From: Spirochaetia bacterium UBA2205
Lineage (GTDB): Bacteria; Spirochaetota; UBA4802; UB4802
Reading direction: 5' to 3'
Length of the DNA: 64,000 bases
Assembly: GCA_002328585.1 (NCBI GenBank)
Contig: DCUV01000032.1
Location: 136,277-200,276, forward strand
Under the pieces are notes generated by a model. That model did no database searches. It had not been told where the DNA came from and saw nothing but the letters and a program-made list of their open reading frames with translations. Made by a program: the position numbers and the translations under genes. This document shows positions 45,441 to 55,065 of this stretch, in pieces; position 1 is the first letter of the stretch, and every line of letters starts with the position of its first letter.

Positions 45441-46742
45441 CTACAAATTACGTTTGTCAATAACGCGTTTTGCTTTGCCTTCACTACGCTGCAAGGTACT
45501 TGGTTCTACCAATGTAATCTTAGCACTGATTCCCAATACGCTTCTGATACGCTGTTCAATCCGCTCAGTTATTCCCTTTAATACACCCAGTTGGTCAGTA
45601 AATATTTTTTCATTTACCTCCACCTTTATTTCAACATCATCAAGCGCACCTTTGCGATCTACGATAATCTGGTAATGAGGTTCAGTACCTTCAACTTCCA
45701 TGAGGACGGCTTCTATCTGCATGGGGAATACATTGACACCTCTAATGATAAGCATATCATCACTTCTTCCCGTAACCTTTTCCATTTTAATCATTGTCCT
45801 CCCGCATTTACAGGAGTCTCTATATATCCTGGTAATGTCTCGTGACCTATAACGAATAACCGGGCATGCCTCTTTCGTAAGTGAAGTATATACTATTTCA
45901 CCTTGTTCGCCTTCTGGCAATACCTCTCCTGTTTCAGGGTCTATCACCTCAACATAAAAATGGTCTTCAAATATGTGCAATCCTGACTTCTGGCTGCATT
46001 CGCATGATACCCCAGGACCCATGACCTCACTTAATCCATATATATCATATGCATCAATTCCCATACGGTTTTCTATCTCTTTTCGCATACTTTGAGTCCA
46101 TGGTTCAGCCCCAAAAATTCCTGCTTTAAGCTTTGTTTTTTTAAAATCATAATCAGGCATTTTCTTCTCAGCATAATCTGCCATATTAACTGCATACGAA
46201 GGAGTACAAACGAGGATAGTTGTACCAAAATCCTTTATCAACATCAACTGTCGCTCGGTATTGCCTGCTGATACCGGTATAACAGTTGCACCCAGCTTTT
46301 CAGCACCATAATGCAATCCCAATCCGCCAGTAAACAATCCATAACCATAAGCATCCTGAACTATATCCTTTTCTGAACCTCCTGCACCAACTATGGATCG
46401 AGCTATCAGCTCAGCCCACACCTCAATATCATTTCTTGTATACCCGGCTACGGTTGCATTCCCCGTAGTACCTGATGAAGAATGTATCCGAATAACCTTT
46501 TCCAATGGCACTGCAAATAAGCCATAAGGATAGCTATCTCGCATCGTCTGCTTCATGAGAAAAGGAACATGCTTCAAATCATCAAGAGAGGAAAACTTAT
46601 CGGGATTAAACCTTGCCTTATCAAAAGCATTTTTATAATGGGCAACATTATTATAGGCATGCTTAAGCGACCATCGTAACCGCTCCAGTTGAAGTTCTTT
46701 TAACTTTTTTACTTCCATTGATTCATATTCTTTATTGAACAT
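45441..46742 (-). CDS. paaK: Phenylacetate-CoA ligase, PaaK type (copy 2)
   Basis: 433 residues from ATG 46742, with AAGGAG 6 bases upstream. ATP-binding motif SSSGTTGNAT (88-97), YGLSEVMGPG and the lid motif GRSDDMLIIRGVNVFP are all present. In an operon with ACT, iorA and iorB, it probably works in reverse: aryl-acetyl-CoA made by IorAB yields ATP and the aryl-acetate, as in peptide-fermenting anaerobes. That direction is inferred from context. Confidence 0.95.
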   Translation of the reverse strand: MFNKEYESMEVKKLKELQLERLRWSLKHAYNNVAHYKNAFDKARFNPDKFSSLDDLKHVPFLMKQTMRDSYPYGLFAVPLEKVIRIHSSSGTTGNATVAGYTRNDIEVWAELIARSIVGAGGSEKDIVQDAYGYGLFTGGLGLHYGAEKLGATVIPVSAGNTERQLMLIKDFGTTILVCTPSYAVNMADYAEKKMPDYDFKKTKLKAGIFGAEPWTQSMRKEIENRMGIDAYDIYGLSEVMGPGVSCECSQKSGLHIFEDHFYVEVIDPETGEVLPEGEQGEIVYTSLTKEACPVIRYRSRDITRIYRDSCKCGRTMIKMEKVTGRSDDMLIIRGVNVFPMQIEAVLMEVEGTEPHYQIIVDRKGALDDVEIKVEVNEKIFTDQLGVLKGITERIEQRIRSVLGISAKITLVEPSTLQRSEGKAKRVIDKRNL

Positions 46743-46934
46743 TGCCAACTCCTTTTATATGGCTATCTCTATTTAAAATTTTTAAGATGGTAGATTTTAT
46801 TAATAATTATTAAAATTGTCAATAAACTTGCAAATGTTTAAAAAAAAAATTAAAAAATAATTGAGTTTTTTATTTTGATGTTGTGAAATTTTTTATATTA
46901 GTAACTATCATTTTTATTCTGGAGCGTACCAATT

Positions 46935-47762
46935 ATGCAATACTATTTAAAACTTTTTATGATTACTGGTACTATTCTGTTGTGTATAACAGAACCAACT
47001 TTTCCTAACGATTATATCCAGAATCTAAAAAACGGTACATGGGAGCAACGAATCACAGCCATGAATACGCTTGGATATTCAGGGAATAAAAAAGCCTTCT
47101 GGTATCTGGTAAAATATCTGGATCAACAGTTCCAATCAAATAATCAAAATTTAGCTATACGGGTACGCCAGGCTGCAGCACTGTCATTAGGAAGGCTTAA
47201 AGACGATCGCGCCATTCCTTATCTTGTTGAGCGGTATAAAAAGGAACAGGATCCCGAGGTTAAAAGGGCTATCCTTTTTGCTCTCCGTTTTTTTAAACCA
47301 AATCAGGATACTATTGCTATTGTTAAGCAGGGGCTGTCCGACAGCAATAAAGATATTCAGTGGGAAGCTCTTATAGTTGCAAGTATCTATTGTGATTCGT
47401 CGTTAGCAACAGATGTTGCCCAATTAGGCAAGGATGATCCTGAGATTAACGTAATCTCTGCATACATTCAGTACATGATCAATCAAAACAAATCCGAAAA
47501 CGAGTCCATCATGCGGAAATCATTACAACACAAAAATCCTTCCGTACGCTATTGGGCTTCACACTTTTTAACAAAATCATTGGGTACAGCGGCACTTGAT
47601 GATATTATGAAAGCTCTGGAAATTGAATCGGTGTGGTGGGTTGCAAACGAGATGGAAAATAATATCTATATCCTTGCACGCAAAAAATTTAACGACGAGA
47701 TGGTTGAACAACTGGGTTCATTCAGGTTTGTTATTGATAAAAAGGATAAGCAGGTACAATAA
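46935..47762 (+). CDS. Exported HEAT-repeat protein
   Basis: 275 residues. A signal peptide (hydrophobic to about 22) is followed by about five HEAT-like helical repeats, for example VRQAAALSLGRLKDDRAIPYLVERYKKEQDPEVKRAI. GGAG precedes the ATG. Ends 6 bp from the convergent signal-peptidase-like gene. The repeats suggest a protein- or pigment-binding scaffold in the envelope; nothing more specific can be said. Confidence 0.85.
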   Translation: MQYYLKLFMITGTILLCITEPTFPNDYIQNLKNGTWEQRITAMNTLGYSGNKKAFWYLVKYLDQQFQSNNQNLAIRVRQAAALSLGRLKDDRAIPYLVERYKKEQDPEVKRAILFALRFFKPNQDTIAIVKQGLSDSNKDIQWEALIVASIYCDSSLATDVAQLGKDDPEINVISAYIQYMINQNKSENESIMRKSLQHKNPSVRYWASHFLTKSLGTAALDDIMKALEIESVWWVANEMENNIYILARKKFNDEMVEQLGSFRFVIDKKDKQVQ

Positions 47763-47768
47763 GTTTAA

Positions 47769-48284
47769 CTATAATTTTGGCGATAGTTTCCAGATATACT
47801 TTCCAACAATAGCATTAAGCGGGATAGTACCAAACAATCTGCTGTCGGTAGGGATGTCCCAATTATCACACATCACAAATATATGCCCATTGGGGACAGT
47901 TATCGCAGCAAGGTTATCTCGCGCAGTGAATCGTGACGGGAACGTCCTGGTATCTTTTTGCACAATCTTCCAGTTTATATGCAAAGGAATGCCATTAACA
48001 TATATCCTCTTATTAATAATCTCAATGGTATCACCAGATTTTGCAATAACTCTACCAACCTGTTTACCTGAAAGAGGACTTTTGTAGAGAACTATCGAAC
48101 CTGAATCAACTTTTCTTGTTTTATAAAACCATGCATAATCTTTATTGTGTAATGCCGGTTCCATAATGACATTATTAATTTTTACAGGAATAAAAAACAA
48201 TCGGATAAGTATAAATCCAAAAATTAAACCTGCAAAAACAAATAACACTTTTGCAAAAATATTAAACGAATCTTTTGTCTCCAT
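47769..48284 (-). CDS. Signal-peptidase-I-like protein lacking the Ser/Lys dyad
   Basis: 171 residues: one N-terminal membrane anchor (about 10-32) and an S26-type fold. In SipS-type enzymes the nucleophile stands in SMxP; here the sequence is IMEP, so the serine is Ile40 (codon 48165-48167). The general base is in KRVIGxPGD; here GRVIAKSGD, so the lysine is Gly77 (48054-48056). The late CDNWDIPTDSRLFG box is intact. It is therefore probably not a functional signal peptidase. The last codons contain a GGCGATAGTT decamer. Confidence 0.85.
   Translation of the reverse strand: METKDSFNIFAKVLFVFAGLIFGFILIRLFFIPVKINNVIMEPALHNKDYAWFYKTRKVDSGSIVLYKSPLSGKQVGRVIAKSGDTIEIINKRIYVNGIPLHINWKIVQKDTRTFPSRFTARDNLAAITVPNGHIFVMCDNWDIPTDSRLFGTIPLNAIVGKYIWKLSPKL
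47779..47788 (+). repeat. Dispersed decamer GGCGATAGTT, copy at the end of the signal-peptidase-like gene
   Basis: Exact copy overlapping codons for Leu-Ser-Pro near the C-terminus. Confidence 0.7.
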
Positions 48285-48305
48285 AAATATTGCTACTGTA
48301 TTATC

Positions 48306-49487
48306 TTATTTTAGCATTTCAAGCGCTTTCTTAAACTGAGGTATGGATTTTTCTATTACCTTTTCAGGCACGCAAAAGGCTAATCTAAAATAGCCAGGTC
48401 CGCCGAATCCAACCCCAGGCACTGCAAGTATATTAAAATTTAAAAGATGCTTTACAAATATAACATCATCTTCTATGGGCGATTTACAAAAAACATAAAA
48501 AGCACCTTTAGGAGTAATGAAACTATACCCGGCACCTTTGAGACCATTGCAAAACATATCCCGCCGAATTGCATATGCATTGACATCAACCCTGTCAAAG
48601 GCTATCCTTTCAACTATCCGCTGCATAAGAGCAGGTGCATTAACAAACCCTAATATTCGGTTACACAGTATTAGTCCTGCCATAATAATATCTGCATCGG
48701 GCATTGATGGATTTATGGCAATGTATCCAATCCGTTCACCAGGAAGTGACATTGTTTTTGAAAAAGATGAAACAACCATTGAATAGTTATAATGTGATAA
48801 AATACTGGGAACTGTACTACCATCATATATCAGCTCTCGGTATGGCTCATCTGATAATAGGTAAATAGGCTTCCCATATTTATTTGAATAGCGTTCCAAC
48901 AGTGATGACAATCGTGTGATATCATCATGAGAATAGATAACACCGGTGGGGTTGTTGGGAGAATTTATTAAAACCGCTCGTGTTTTATCATTGATTGATT
49001 TTTCAATGGCATCAACATCCAGTGAAAAATCAGCATTGGTGGATACTAATGTTATTACTCCATTATGGTTGGAAATATAAAATTGATATTCTGCAAAACA
49101 GGGTTTTGGTACTATGACTTCTTCACCAGGATTTAGTATGGTTTTCAAAGCTACATTGAGCCCTCCTGCTGCGCCGCATGTCATAATAACATGTTTCCCT
49201 TGAATATCAACATGATGATCTTTTGCCACCTTTTTAGCAATAGCATCTCGTGTTGTTGTAAATCCTGCATTTGGCATGTACCCATGTGCTTTAGGATCAG
49301 GTTTTGATGCTAATGCTTTTAACGTTGTATAAAATGATTCAGGTTGGGGAACATCAGGATCACCTAAACTAAAATCATAAACATTATCTTCACCAAATTG
49401 CGCTTTAAGTTTTGCTCCTTCCTCAAACATCTTACGTATCCATGAAGAGTGAATCATCGCTTCAGAAATATGTGTAGCAACTGACAT
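48306..49487 (-). CDS. Class I/II PLP-dependent aminotransferase
   Basis: 393 residues. The SPNNPTG motif (near 176-182) and the Schiff-base Lys244 in VVSSFSKTMSLPGERIGY identify a fold type I aspartate-type aminotransferase. It begins MSVATHISEAM and resembles bacterial AspC/AspB relatives. GGAGG precedes the ATG. It may feed aspartate or aromatic amino acids into 2-oxoacid metabolism; the exact substrate is not evident. A hairpin made of two GATAGTT cores lies 21-49 bases upstream. Confidence 0.93.
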   Translation of the reverse strand: MSVATHISEAMIHSSWIRKMFEEGAKLKAQFGEDNVYDFSLGDPDVPQPESFYTTLKALASKPDPKAHGYMPNAGFTTTRDAIAKKVAKDHHVDIQGKHVIMTCGAAGGLNVALKTILNPGEEVIVPKPCFAEYQFYISNHNGVITLVSTNADFSLDVDAIEKSINDKTRAVLINSPNNPTGVIYSHDDITRLSSLLERYSNKYGKPIYLLSDEPYRELIYDGSTVPSILSHYNYSMVVSSFSKTMSLPGERIGYIAINPSMPDADIIMAGLILCNRILGFVNAPALMQRIVERIAFDRVDVNAYAIRRDMFCNGLKGAGYSFITPKGAFYVFCKSPIEDDVIFVKHLLNFNILAVPGVGFGGPGYFRLAFCVPEKVIEKSIPQFKKALEMLK

Positions 49488-49507
49488 GGCAACCTCCCAT
49501 TAAAATA

Positions 49508-49536
49508 GCAGGATAGTTATTGGGGAACTATCTTGC
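49508..49536. repeat. Inverted pair of GATAGTT cores
   Basis: GCAGGATAGTT and AACTATCTTGC form an 11-bp stem with one G-T pair around a 7-base loop (ATTGGGG). Sits 20 bases upstream of the aminotransferase ATG. Confidence 0.65.
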
Positions 49537-50343
49537 AATAATAAAAAATTCTTCTTTGTTATTATCATACTATTTCCAAAAGATTTTTATCAAGTCTTTT
49601 TCATATAATATTTACCATTTTTATACCATCCCATAGTAAAAGCAACCTCTTAACATTGTTTACTTTTTATTTTTTATAGACTTCTTTGTGCGATACTTAG
49701 TATAATTATCACCCCCTAATAGATATAAATGTTTCATTCGATAATAATCCTGTTTAACCAAAGCCTGACATTAAGCGTCAGGGATATAGGTAGGTTAAAT
49801 GGGTTTATTTATTGTTTCCTTCAGATTCATCACAAAAAATAATATATTCTTTATCCAAATTCACCATCTATAATTCTTTTTTGGAAAACCTTATAGCAAT
49901 AAACTTACCTAAAAATAAGCTAAAATTTGATATATGGTCAAAACGTTCAATATGAAACTATCATCAAATAAGAAATTATAAACAAACGATAATGGAGTAG
50001 CTACCATAACGTTTCAATGGGAAATGGGAATTGTTAGCATTAAAAAAACCGTAGCATAAAGTGGTGGTAGCTATAGAAAAGGGATTTGTCGTTGTATATG
50101 TGATGAGTTGGATCAGTGCAGATAATGTAAGTTTCAAAGATTTAGTTGAACATACCATTAAGCGTTTGTATACAATGCTTATGAAAGTTATGTATTCGCC
50201 ACCACTTCCGTTGTTGTTGAGTGGCTCAGGTAGATGATGAAGGAGCAAAGAGGAGCAAACGAGGCAAGGATTATAAGAAGACAACAAACTTTAACGACTC
50301 TACTATGGCTTAATATGGATATGTATTTGTGTTTGTTAAAAAT

Positions 50344-50376
50344 GGGGCTGTAAAAAATTAACTTTTAGACAGCCCC
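50344..50376 (-). terminator. Rho-independent terminator of pckG
   Basis: Perfect 8-bp stem GGGGCTGT/ACAGCCCC, 33 bases past the pckG stop, followed on the minus strand by ATTTTT. Confidence 0.8.
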
Positions 50377-50408
50377 TTATATGATACAATGTAAAGTATA
50401 GCAACTTT

Positions 50409-52229
50409 TCAAGCTTTGAGAAGTGATTCCATAGTATCAAGTAATTCATATAGTTCTTGCGGCAGGTGATTGCCAAACTTAGGGTAATGATTATTCCTTA
50501 CATCATCTACCTCGCGCAACCACCCTTCTCTGTCAACTTTTAACAATATTTCCATATCCTTATTTGATACTGAAACCGGCTTCTCAATGGCATCAGGAGC
50601 GGGCATATAGCCAACAGGAGTATCAACTGCTTTACTACTACCATCACATCGCTCAAATATCCATTTCAGCACTCTGCTATTTTCACCATATCCGGGCCAT
50701 AGCCATTTGCCATCATCGGTTTTTCTGAACCAATTAACAAAAAATATCTTTGGCAACTTTTCAGATGTTGTTTTCTTTTCTATGTTTATCCAGTGTTTAA
50801 AGTAATCTCCCATATGATATCCACAAAACGGAAGCATTGCAAATGGGTCCCTGCGCACCTGTCCAATGGTAAGATCCAATGCCGCAGCAGTTACTTCAGA
50901 ACCAACTATCGAACCTAAAAACACACCATGAAGCCAATTTTTAGATTCAACCACCAATGGTATTGTTTGTGCGCGTCTACCGCCAAATAATATTGCACTA
51001 ATTGGTACCCCGTCTGGATCTTCCCATTCTTTTGCGATGGATGGGCATTGGTTTGCAGGGGTTGTAAAGCGTGAATTAGGATGAGCAGCAGGTTTTTGAT
51101 CTTTATTGTTTTTATCATATACCCATTCATTCCCAAGCCAGTCAATTAGTTTGCCCCTGGGCTCATATCCTATACCTTCCCACCACACATTAAAATCTTC
51201 AGTTAATGCAACATTAGTAAATATTGTATTCTTTTCTATTGTCTTCATTGCATTATAGTTTGATTCTTCAGAAGTTCCTGGTGCAACACCAAAAAATCCT
51301 GCTTCAGGATTAATCGCATACAACTTTCCATCAGACCCAAATTTAAGCCATGCGATATCGTCCCCAACGGTTTCTACCTTCCACCCGGGAATGGTTGGTA
51401 TCAGCATAGCAAGATTGGTTTTACCGCATGCCGATGGAAATGCTCCTGCTATATATTTTGCTTTTCCTTCAGGATTGGTAATTTTCAATATCAGCATATG
51501 CTCGGCAAGCCACCCTTCATCGCGTGCCATGACCGAAGCAATACGCAAAGCCAAACACTTTTTCCCTAACAACGCGTTGCCACCATACCCTGAACCATAC
51601 GACCAGATCTCATGTGTTTCAGGAAAATGCGAGATATACTTTTTTTCTAATGGAGCGCATGGCCATTTACCATTATCACTTTCTCCCTTTGTTAATGGTT
51701 TCCCAACTGAATGCCAGCACGGAACAAACTCCCCTTCAGTTCCCAGAACATCAAGCACCTTGCTGCCAACACGCGTCATAATATGCATATTAATAACGAC
51801 ATATGGCGAATCAGTAATCTCTACTCCAATTTTTGCAATTGATGAGCCAACGGGGCCCATTGAAAATGGGATGACATACATGGTTCTTCCACGCATACAT
51901 CCACGGTAAAGATCAGTCATTGTTTGTTTTAATTCTACAGGATCAATCCAGTTATTAGTTGGGCCAGCAGCTTCCTGCGTTTTTGATGCAATGAACGTCC
52001 TGTTTTCCACCCTGGCTACATCGCTTGGATCAGATCTAAAAAGTAAACAGTTTGCCCGTTTTTTTTGATTTAACTGTACTGCCAAACCTTCATCAACCAT
52101 TTGCTGGGCCAACCTGTCATATTCGCCCTTGCTTCCATCACACACATAAACATCATCTGGTTTCATCAAATTTGATGCATCCTGAATCCACTTTTCAAGG
52201 GCTTTATGCTTTAACTCATGTACCTTCAT
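50409..52229 (-). CDS. pckG: Phosphoenolpyruvate carboxykinase (GTP)
   Basis: 606 residues, the usual length of GTP-dependent PEPCK. Kinase-1a motif FPSACGKTN (264-272) holds the reactive cysteine, and FGGRRAQTIPLV and NWFRKTDDGKWLWPGYGENSRV are conserved segments. It interconverts oxaloacetate and phosphoenolpyruvate; in fermenters it often runs in the carboxylating direction, producing GTP. AAGGAAG precedes the ATG and a terminator follows the stop. Confidence 0.98.
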   Translation of the reverse strand: MKVHELKHKALEKWIQDASNLMKPDDVYVCDGSKGEYDRLAQQMVDEGLAVQLNQKKRANCLLFRSDPSDVARVENRTFIASKTQEAAGPTNNWIDPVELKQTMTDLYRGCMRGRTMYVIPFSMGPVGSSIAKIGVEITDSPYVVINMHIMTRVGSKVLDVLGTEGEFVPCWHSVGKPLTKGESDNGKWPCAPLEKKYISHFPETHEIWSYGSGYGGNALLGKKCLALRIASVMARDEGWLAEHMLILKITNPEGKAKYIAGAFPSACGKTNLAMLIPTIPGWKVETVGDDIAWLKFGSDGKLYAINPEAGFFGVAPGTSEESNYNAMKTIEKNTIFTNVALTEDFNVWWEGIGYEPRGKLIDWLGNEWVYDKNNKDQKPAAHPNSRFTTPANQCPSIAKEWEDPDGVPISAILFGGRRAQTIPLVVESKNWLHGVFLGSIVGSEVTAAALDLTIGQVRRDPFAMLPFCGYHMGDYFKHWINIEKKTTSEKLPKIFFVNWFRKTDDGKWLWPGYGENSRVLKWIFERCDGSSKAVDTPVGYMPAPDAIEKPVSVSNKDMEILLKVDREGWLREVDDVRNNHYPKFGNHLPQELYELLDTMESLLKA

Positions 52230-52381
52230 AATGCTTCCTTTCTAGTATTAAAGGATTATAAAACTATTGTGAGTAACGGTTATGGTGTACAATTTTTTTT
52301 GTCAACTATTACTATTCAAAATATTAGCGACCAATCTATTAACCAAATTGTAACAAAATTGATTTAATAATAAAAAATAGT

Positions 52382-52684
52382 CTACTTTATCTGAAGAATA
52401 ACATCGACACGTATGGAGTGGAATAACTTTAAAATATCAGATGGGATGTTTTTAAAATCGCATAGCTTATTATTCTGAGTGGCATTTTTCTTTATATCAA
52501 TTAAAAAACCTATTCCTGCTGAATCTATGTAATTTAAATGTGATAGATCAATAATAATATTTTCAGGTTCCTTTAAAAATATAGCCTTAATATCTTCTTT
52601 TAAATTGTAAGAAGAGTACAGGTCAAGATCACCCTCAATTTTAAGAAAATATCCTGTTTTATCTTTATCAAATGAATATACCAT
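52382..52684 (-). CDS. STAS-domain anti-anti-sigma factor
   Basis: 100 residues, a complete single STAS domain of the SpoIIAA/RsbV type. The phosphorylatable Ser55 lies in YIDSAGIGFLI. Such proteins release a sigma factor or another target from an anti-factor when dephosphorylated. The SpoIIE phosphatase at 8806-11043 is a candidate partner; no dedicated kinase gene is adjacent. Confidence 0.92.
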   Translation of the reverse strand: MVYSFDKDKTGYFLKIEGDLDLYSSYNLKEDIKAIFLKEPENIIIDLSHLNYIDSAGIGFLIDIKKNATQNNKLCDFKNIPSDILKLFHSIRVDVILQIK

Positions 52685-52877
52685 ACACTATCACTTTAAG
52701 ATCTTTTTCTACACTATAATTATCGTATTATAAAAGATAATAGTTAAATCAATTCGTTCAGTATCCCAATAAACAGCTTGCCATATAATGTGTTTATATT
52801 ATCACTATTAGAATATATAGCAATATCCTCAATGAAATCACATAAAAAACTACTGATATAAAATAACTCCACAGTAA

Positions 52878-53795
52878 CTATCGCAAACATACAATATATT
52901 CGTAGATAAACATATCCCCCATAAACTGTCGCAAAATTTCATGCTCATCCCTGCTATTGACTGTACTGTTAAGAATAAATCGCAATTGAGGTGTCATAGC
53001 GCATTGAAATAGCGTATTATACACGCCTCTATAGATGGTATACCCCCACCGCTTTGCTATTGCTACCAGATGTGAAAATTTAATGGTATACTCGCTGTGC
53101 CCATAGAGGTTTATTTGCTGCGGATTATTGGTTGGAGTAACGTCAATACAATCTTTAAATTCACCATATGCCATAGATTCACAGCTATGTTCACTGACAT
53201 AGATAGCTTTTACCCCGGTCCTGCACATCTTTTCCATAGCAAGGAGCGCACCTAAATTAAAATTAAATATTGCATCATCAATTGCCAGTGAATATTCCTG
53301 TATCAATCGGTTGCTTTCCCGTAATGCAGGTATATCACTATGAGCGATAGTTGATTTGGTAACATTCACCAGTGTGATAAAATCACCTATAGCTTCATTA
53401 CACAGTATAAGTTCGTTACTGGCTACCATTGCATCATCAAGTTTTAAAAAATCAGATTGTATACATGTGATATCACCATCTAAATTTTTCTTTTGTTCAG
53501 CAAGCATCACCGGAGATATATCCACCATGGTGACACTGGCAGCATTACAATGCTTTATAAAATCTTTCATTAAAAATCCGTAGCCACCACCCACCTCCAT
53601 GATTGCATGGATATCCTGAAAATTGATGTGGTCACTCAAAAAATAATATAATGTGTCACCAAACGATGCATTGTGCTTGGTCACAGCACGGCAGGGACTA
53701 TTTTCAGGATAGAGCATGTTACAAACGGTTAGTTCCCATCCCAATGTTGTTAATGTATTACTATGGTATGGACCCGTATCATTAATGTACATCAT
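52878..53795 (-). CDS. Class I SAM-dependent methyltransferase
   Basis: 305 residues. SAM motif I is EVGGGYGF (67-74), followed by the acidic VDIS loop. The rest shows no specific signature beyond a VNLIL-type core and a PPY-less catalytic region, so substrate is unknown. ATG overlaps the stop of the zinc-ribbon gene (ATGA), so it is the last gene of the cheD operon. The TAG stop lies in GCGATAGTTACTGT, a near-copy of the dispersed decamer. Confidence 0.78.
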   Translation of the reverse strand: MMYINDTGPYHSNTLTTLGWELTVCNMLYPENSPCRAVTKHNASFGDTLYYFLSDHINFQDIHAIMEVGGGYGFLMKDFIKHCNAASVTMVDISPVMLAEQKKNLDGDITCIQSDFLKLDDAMVASNELILCNEAIGDFITLVNVTKSTIAHSDIPALRESNRLIQEYSLAIDDAIFNFNLGALLAMEKMCRTGVKAIYVSEHSCESMAYGEFKDCIDVTPTNNPQQINLYGHSEYTIKFSHLVAIAKRWGYTIYRGVYNTLFQCAMTPQLRFILNSTVNSRDEHEILRQFMGDMFIYEYIVCLR

Positions 53796-54172
53796 ACCGT
53801 AATTCCACCTGAAGGAGGCTGTGGTGGTGATGAAAAGAGTAAATAAAAAAGTGCTATAACAAGAAGAATTATAATTATAATAATTACGATAATTGTTCGT
53901 TGCGTTTTTGTGGGCATCAATCTAAAGTTCAGGATTGTGTACCAGTACGAATACAATTTTTCAATGACCCTGCTTATTATACTGGTTTGGGATGCTTTTG
54001 GTTTTGGTTTACTATCATACCACAGATCAAATACTGCATCCGAATAGAGCCGGGGATTATCAGGATTAGCAATAAACGAATATCCGCATTTGCAGGTAAC
54101 TTTTACAGTACCGGAATTAATCGGGAAACGCAATTTTGCTCCACAGTTGGGGCAGGGTTTTATGACATACAT
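53792..54172 (-). CDS. Zinc-ribbon membrane protein
   Basis: 126 residues. An N-terminal MJ0042-like zinc ribbon has C7, C10, C27 and C29 (CPNC and CKC). A single strongly hydrophobic helix (about 93-112, isoleucine-rich) follows, and the chain ends PPQPPSGGITV. Such small anchor proteins often sit in signalling clusters. Between the HDOD gene (10-nt gap) and the methyltransferase gene (4-base overlap). Confidence 0.8.
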   Translation of the reverse strand: MYVIKPCPNCGAKLRFPINSGTVKVTCKCGYSFIANPDNPRLYSDAVFDLWYDSKPKPKASQTSIISRVIEKLYSYWYTILNFRLMPTKTQRTIIVIIIIIILLVIALFYLLFSSPPQPPSGGITV

Positions 54173-54182
54173 ACCTGATACC

Positions 54183-55043
54183 CTACAGGATGTCCTTAGC
54201 TTTCATCATCAACTCAGGGATATCAGCAAAAAGTTTTTCTAATTCGGAATCTTTGAGTGATAACAGCTTAATTGCATCATAATTTAGTTCATGATATAAA
54301 CCATCACTACCAATCCCAATCCCCGCCATTAAACACAGCGTATTGGCAATATGAACTATTGATACTATCATTTTATGATCATCAGGTGCATTCATGGGTT
54401 CATGGTGATACCGTACAATAGATTGCAACACTTTTGGGAATTTCCACTTTATTGCAACCTGCTCACCAATCTGCTGGTGATCAAAACCCATGACTACCTT
54501 CTCAGCTTCCTGGAATGTAATGGATTTCTCTGTCACAGTATTGAGTATCTCCTTAAAGGTACTTTGAACAAAAAGTGCAAGTACTGTTTTTCCAACATCG
54601 TGTATGATACCACCTGTAAATGCTATATCAGCAATTGCTTTTTGATTACATTCTGTGGCAATTTTTTTGGCAAGCATAGCAACAGCAACTCCATGTTTCC
54701 ATAACTCGCCCCGTGCCAGATCATAGCCAACAATCACTTTATTCAGCACTGATTTTGTTGTTGCTATCACTACAATATCCTTAACCTCTTTCAAACCAAG
54801 AATGACAATAGCACGATCAATAGATGAAATCTCTTTGCCTTTACTAAAATAAGCTGAATTACAAAGTTTTAATATATTAGCAGTAATTGCCTGGTCTTTG
54901 GCTATCTCATCAGCCACATGTTTAAACGAAACATCTGGATCATTTACCATATTAATGATCTTGCTTACAACATCTGGCAATGATGGCAACTGCTCAACAT
55001 TCTGAATTATGGACTGAATCCTTTGTTGTATATGTTCATGCAT
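54183..55043 (-). CDS. HDOD-domain protein
   Basis: 286 residues. The HDOD domain (about 10-210) has the LPSLPDVVSKIINMVNDPD start and DQAITANILKLCNSAYFS helix typical of the family, while the HD metal residues are partly lost, as usual. HDOD proteins act in two-component and c-di-GMP networks without a known enzymatic activity. GGAG precedes the ATG; cheD ends 22 bases upstream, so the two are co-transcribed. Confidence 0.92.
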   Translation of the reverse strand: MHEHIQQRIQSIIQNVEQLPSLPDVVSKIINMVNDPDVSFKHVADEIAKDQAITANILKLCNSAYFSKGKEISSIDRAIVILGLKEVKDIVVIATTKSVLNKVIVGYDLARGELWKHGVAVAMLAKKIATECNQKAIADIAFTGGIIHDVGKTVLALFVQSTFKEILNTVTEKSITFQEAEKVVMGFDHQQIGEQVAIKWKFPKVLQSIVRYHHEPMNAPDDHKMIVSIVHIANTLCLMAGIGIGSDGLYHELNYDAIKLLSLKDSELEKLFADIPELMMKAKDIL

Positions 55044-55065
55044 AGTTATTTCTCCAATCCATCAA

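Larger units (their letters stand above)
49488..50408. other. 921-bp gene-poor region
   Basis: Between the aminotransferase and pckG, both minus strand. Contains the GATAGTT hairpin near 49508, a short CCTGAC/GTCAGG hairpin near 49770, and the pckG terminator at 50344. Around 50080-50270 some frames are open but none resembles a known protein. Possibly decayed sequence. Confidence 0.5.

Noticed and set aside
49976..50287. 103-codon minus-strand frame in the empty region
   Set aside because: No ribosome-binding site and no family resemblance; low-complexity composition; overlaps equally open plus-strand frames.
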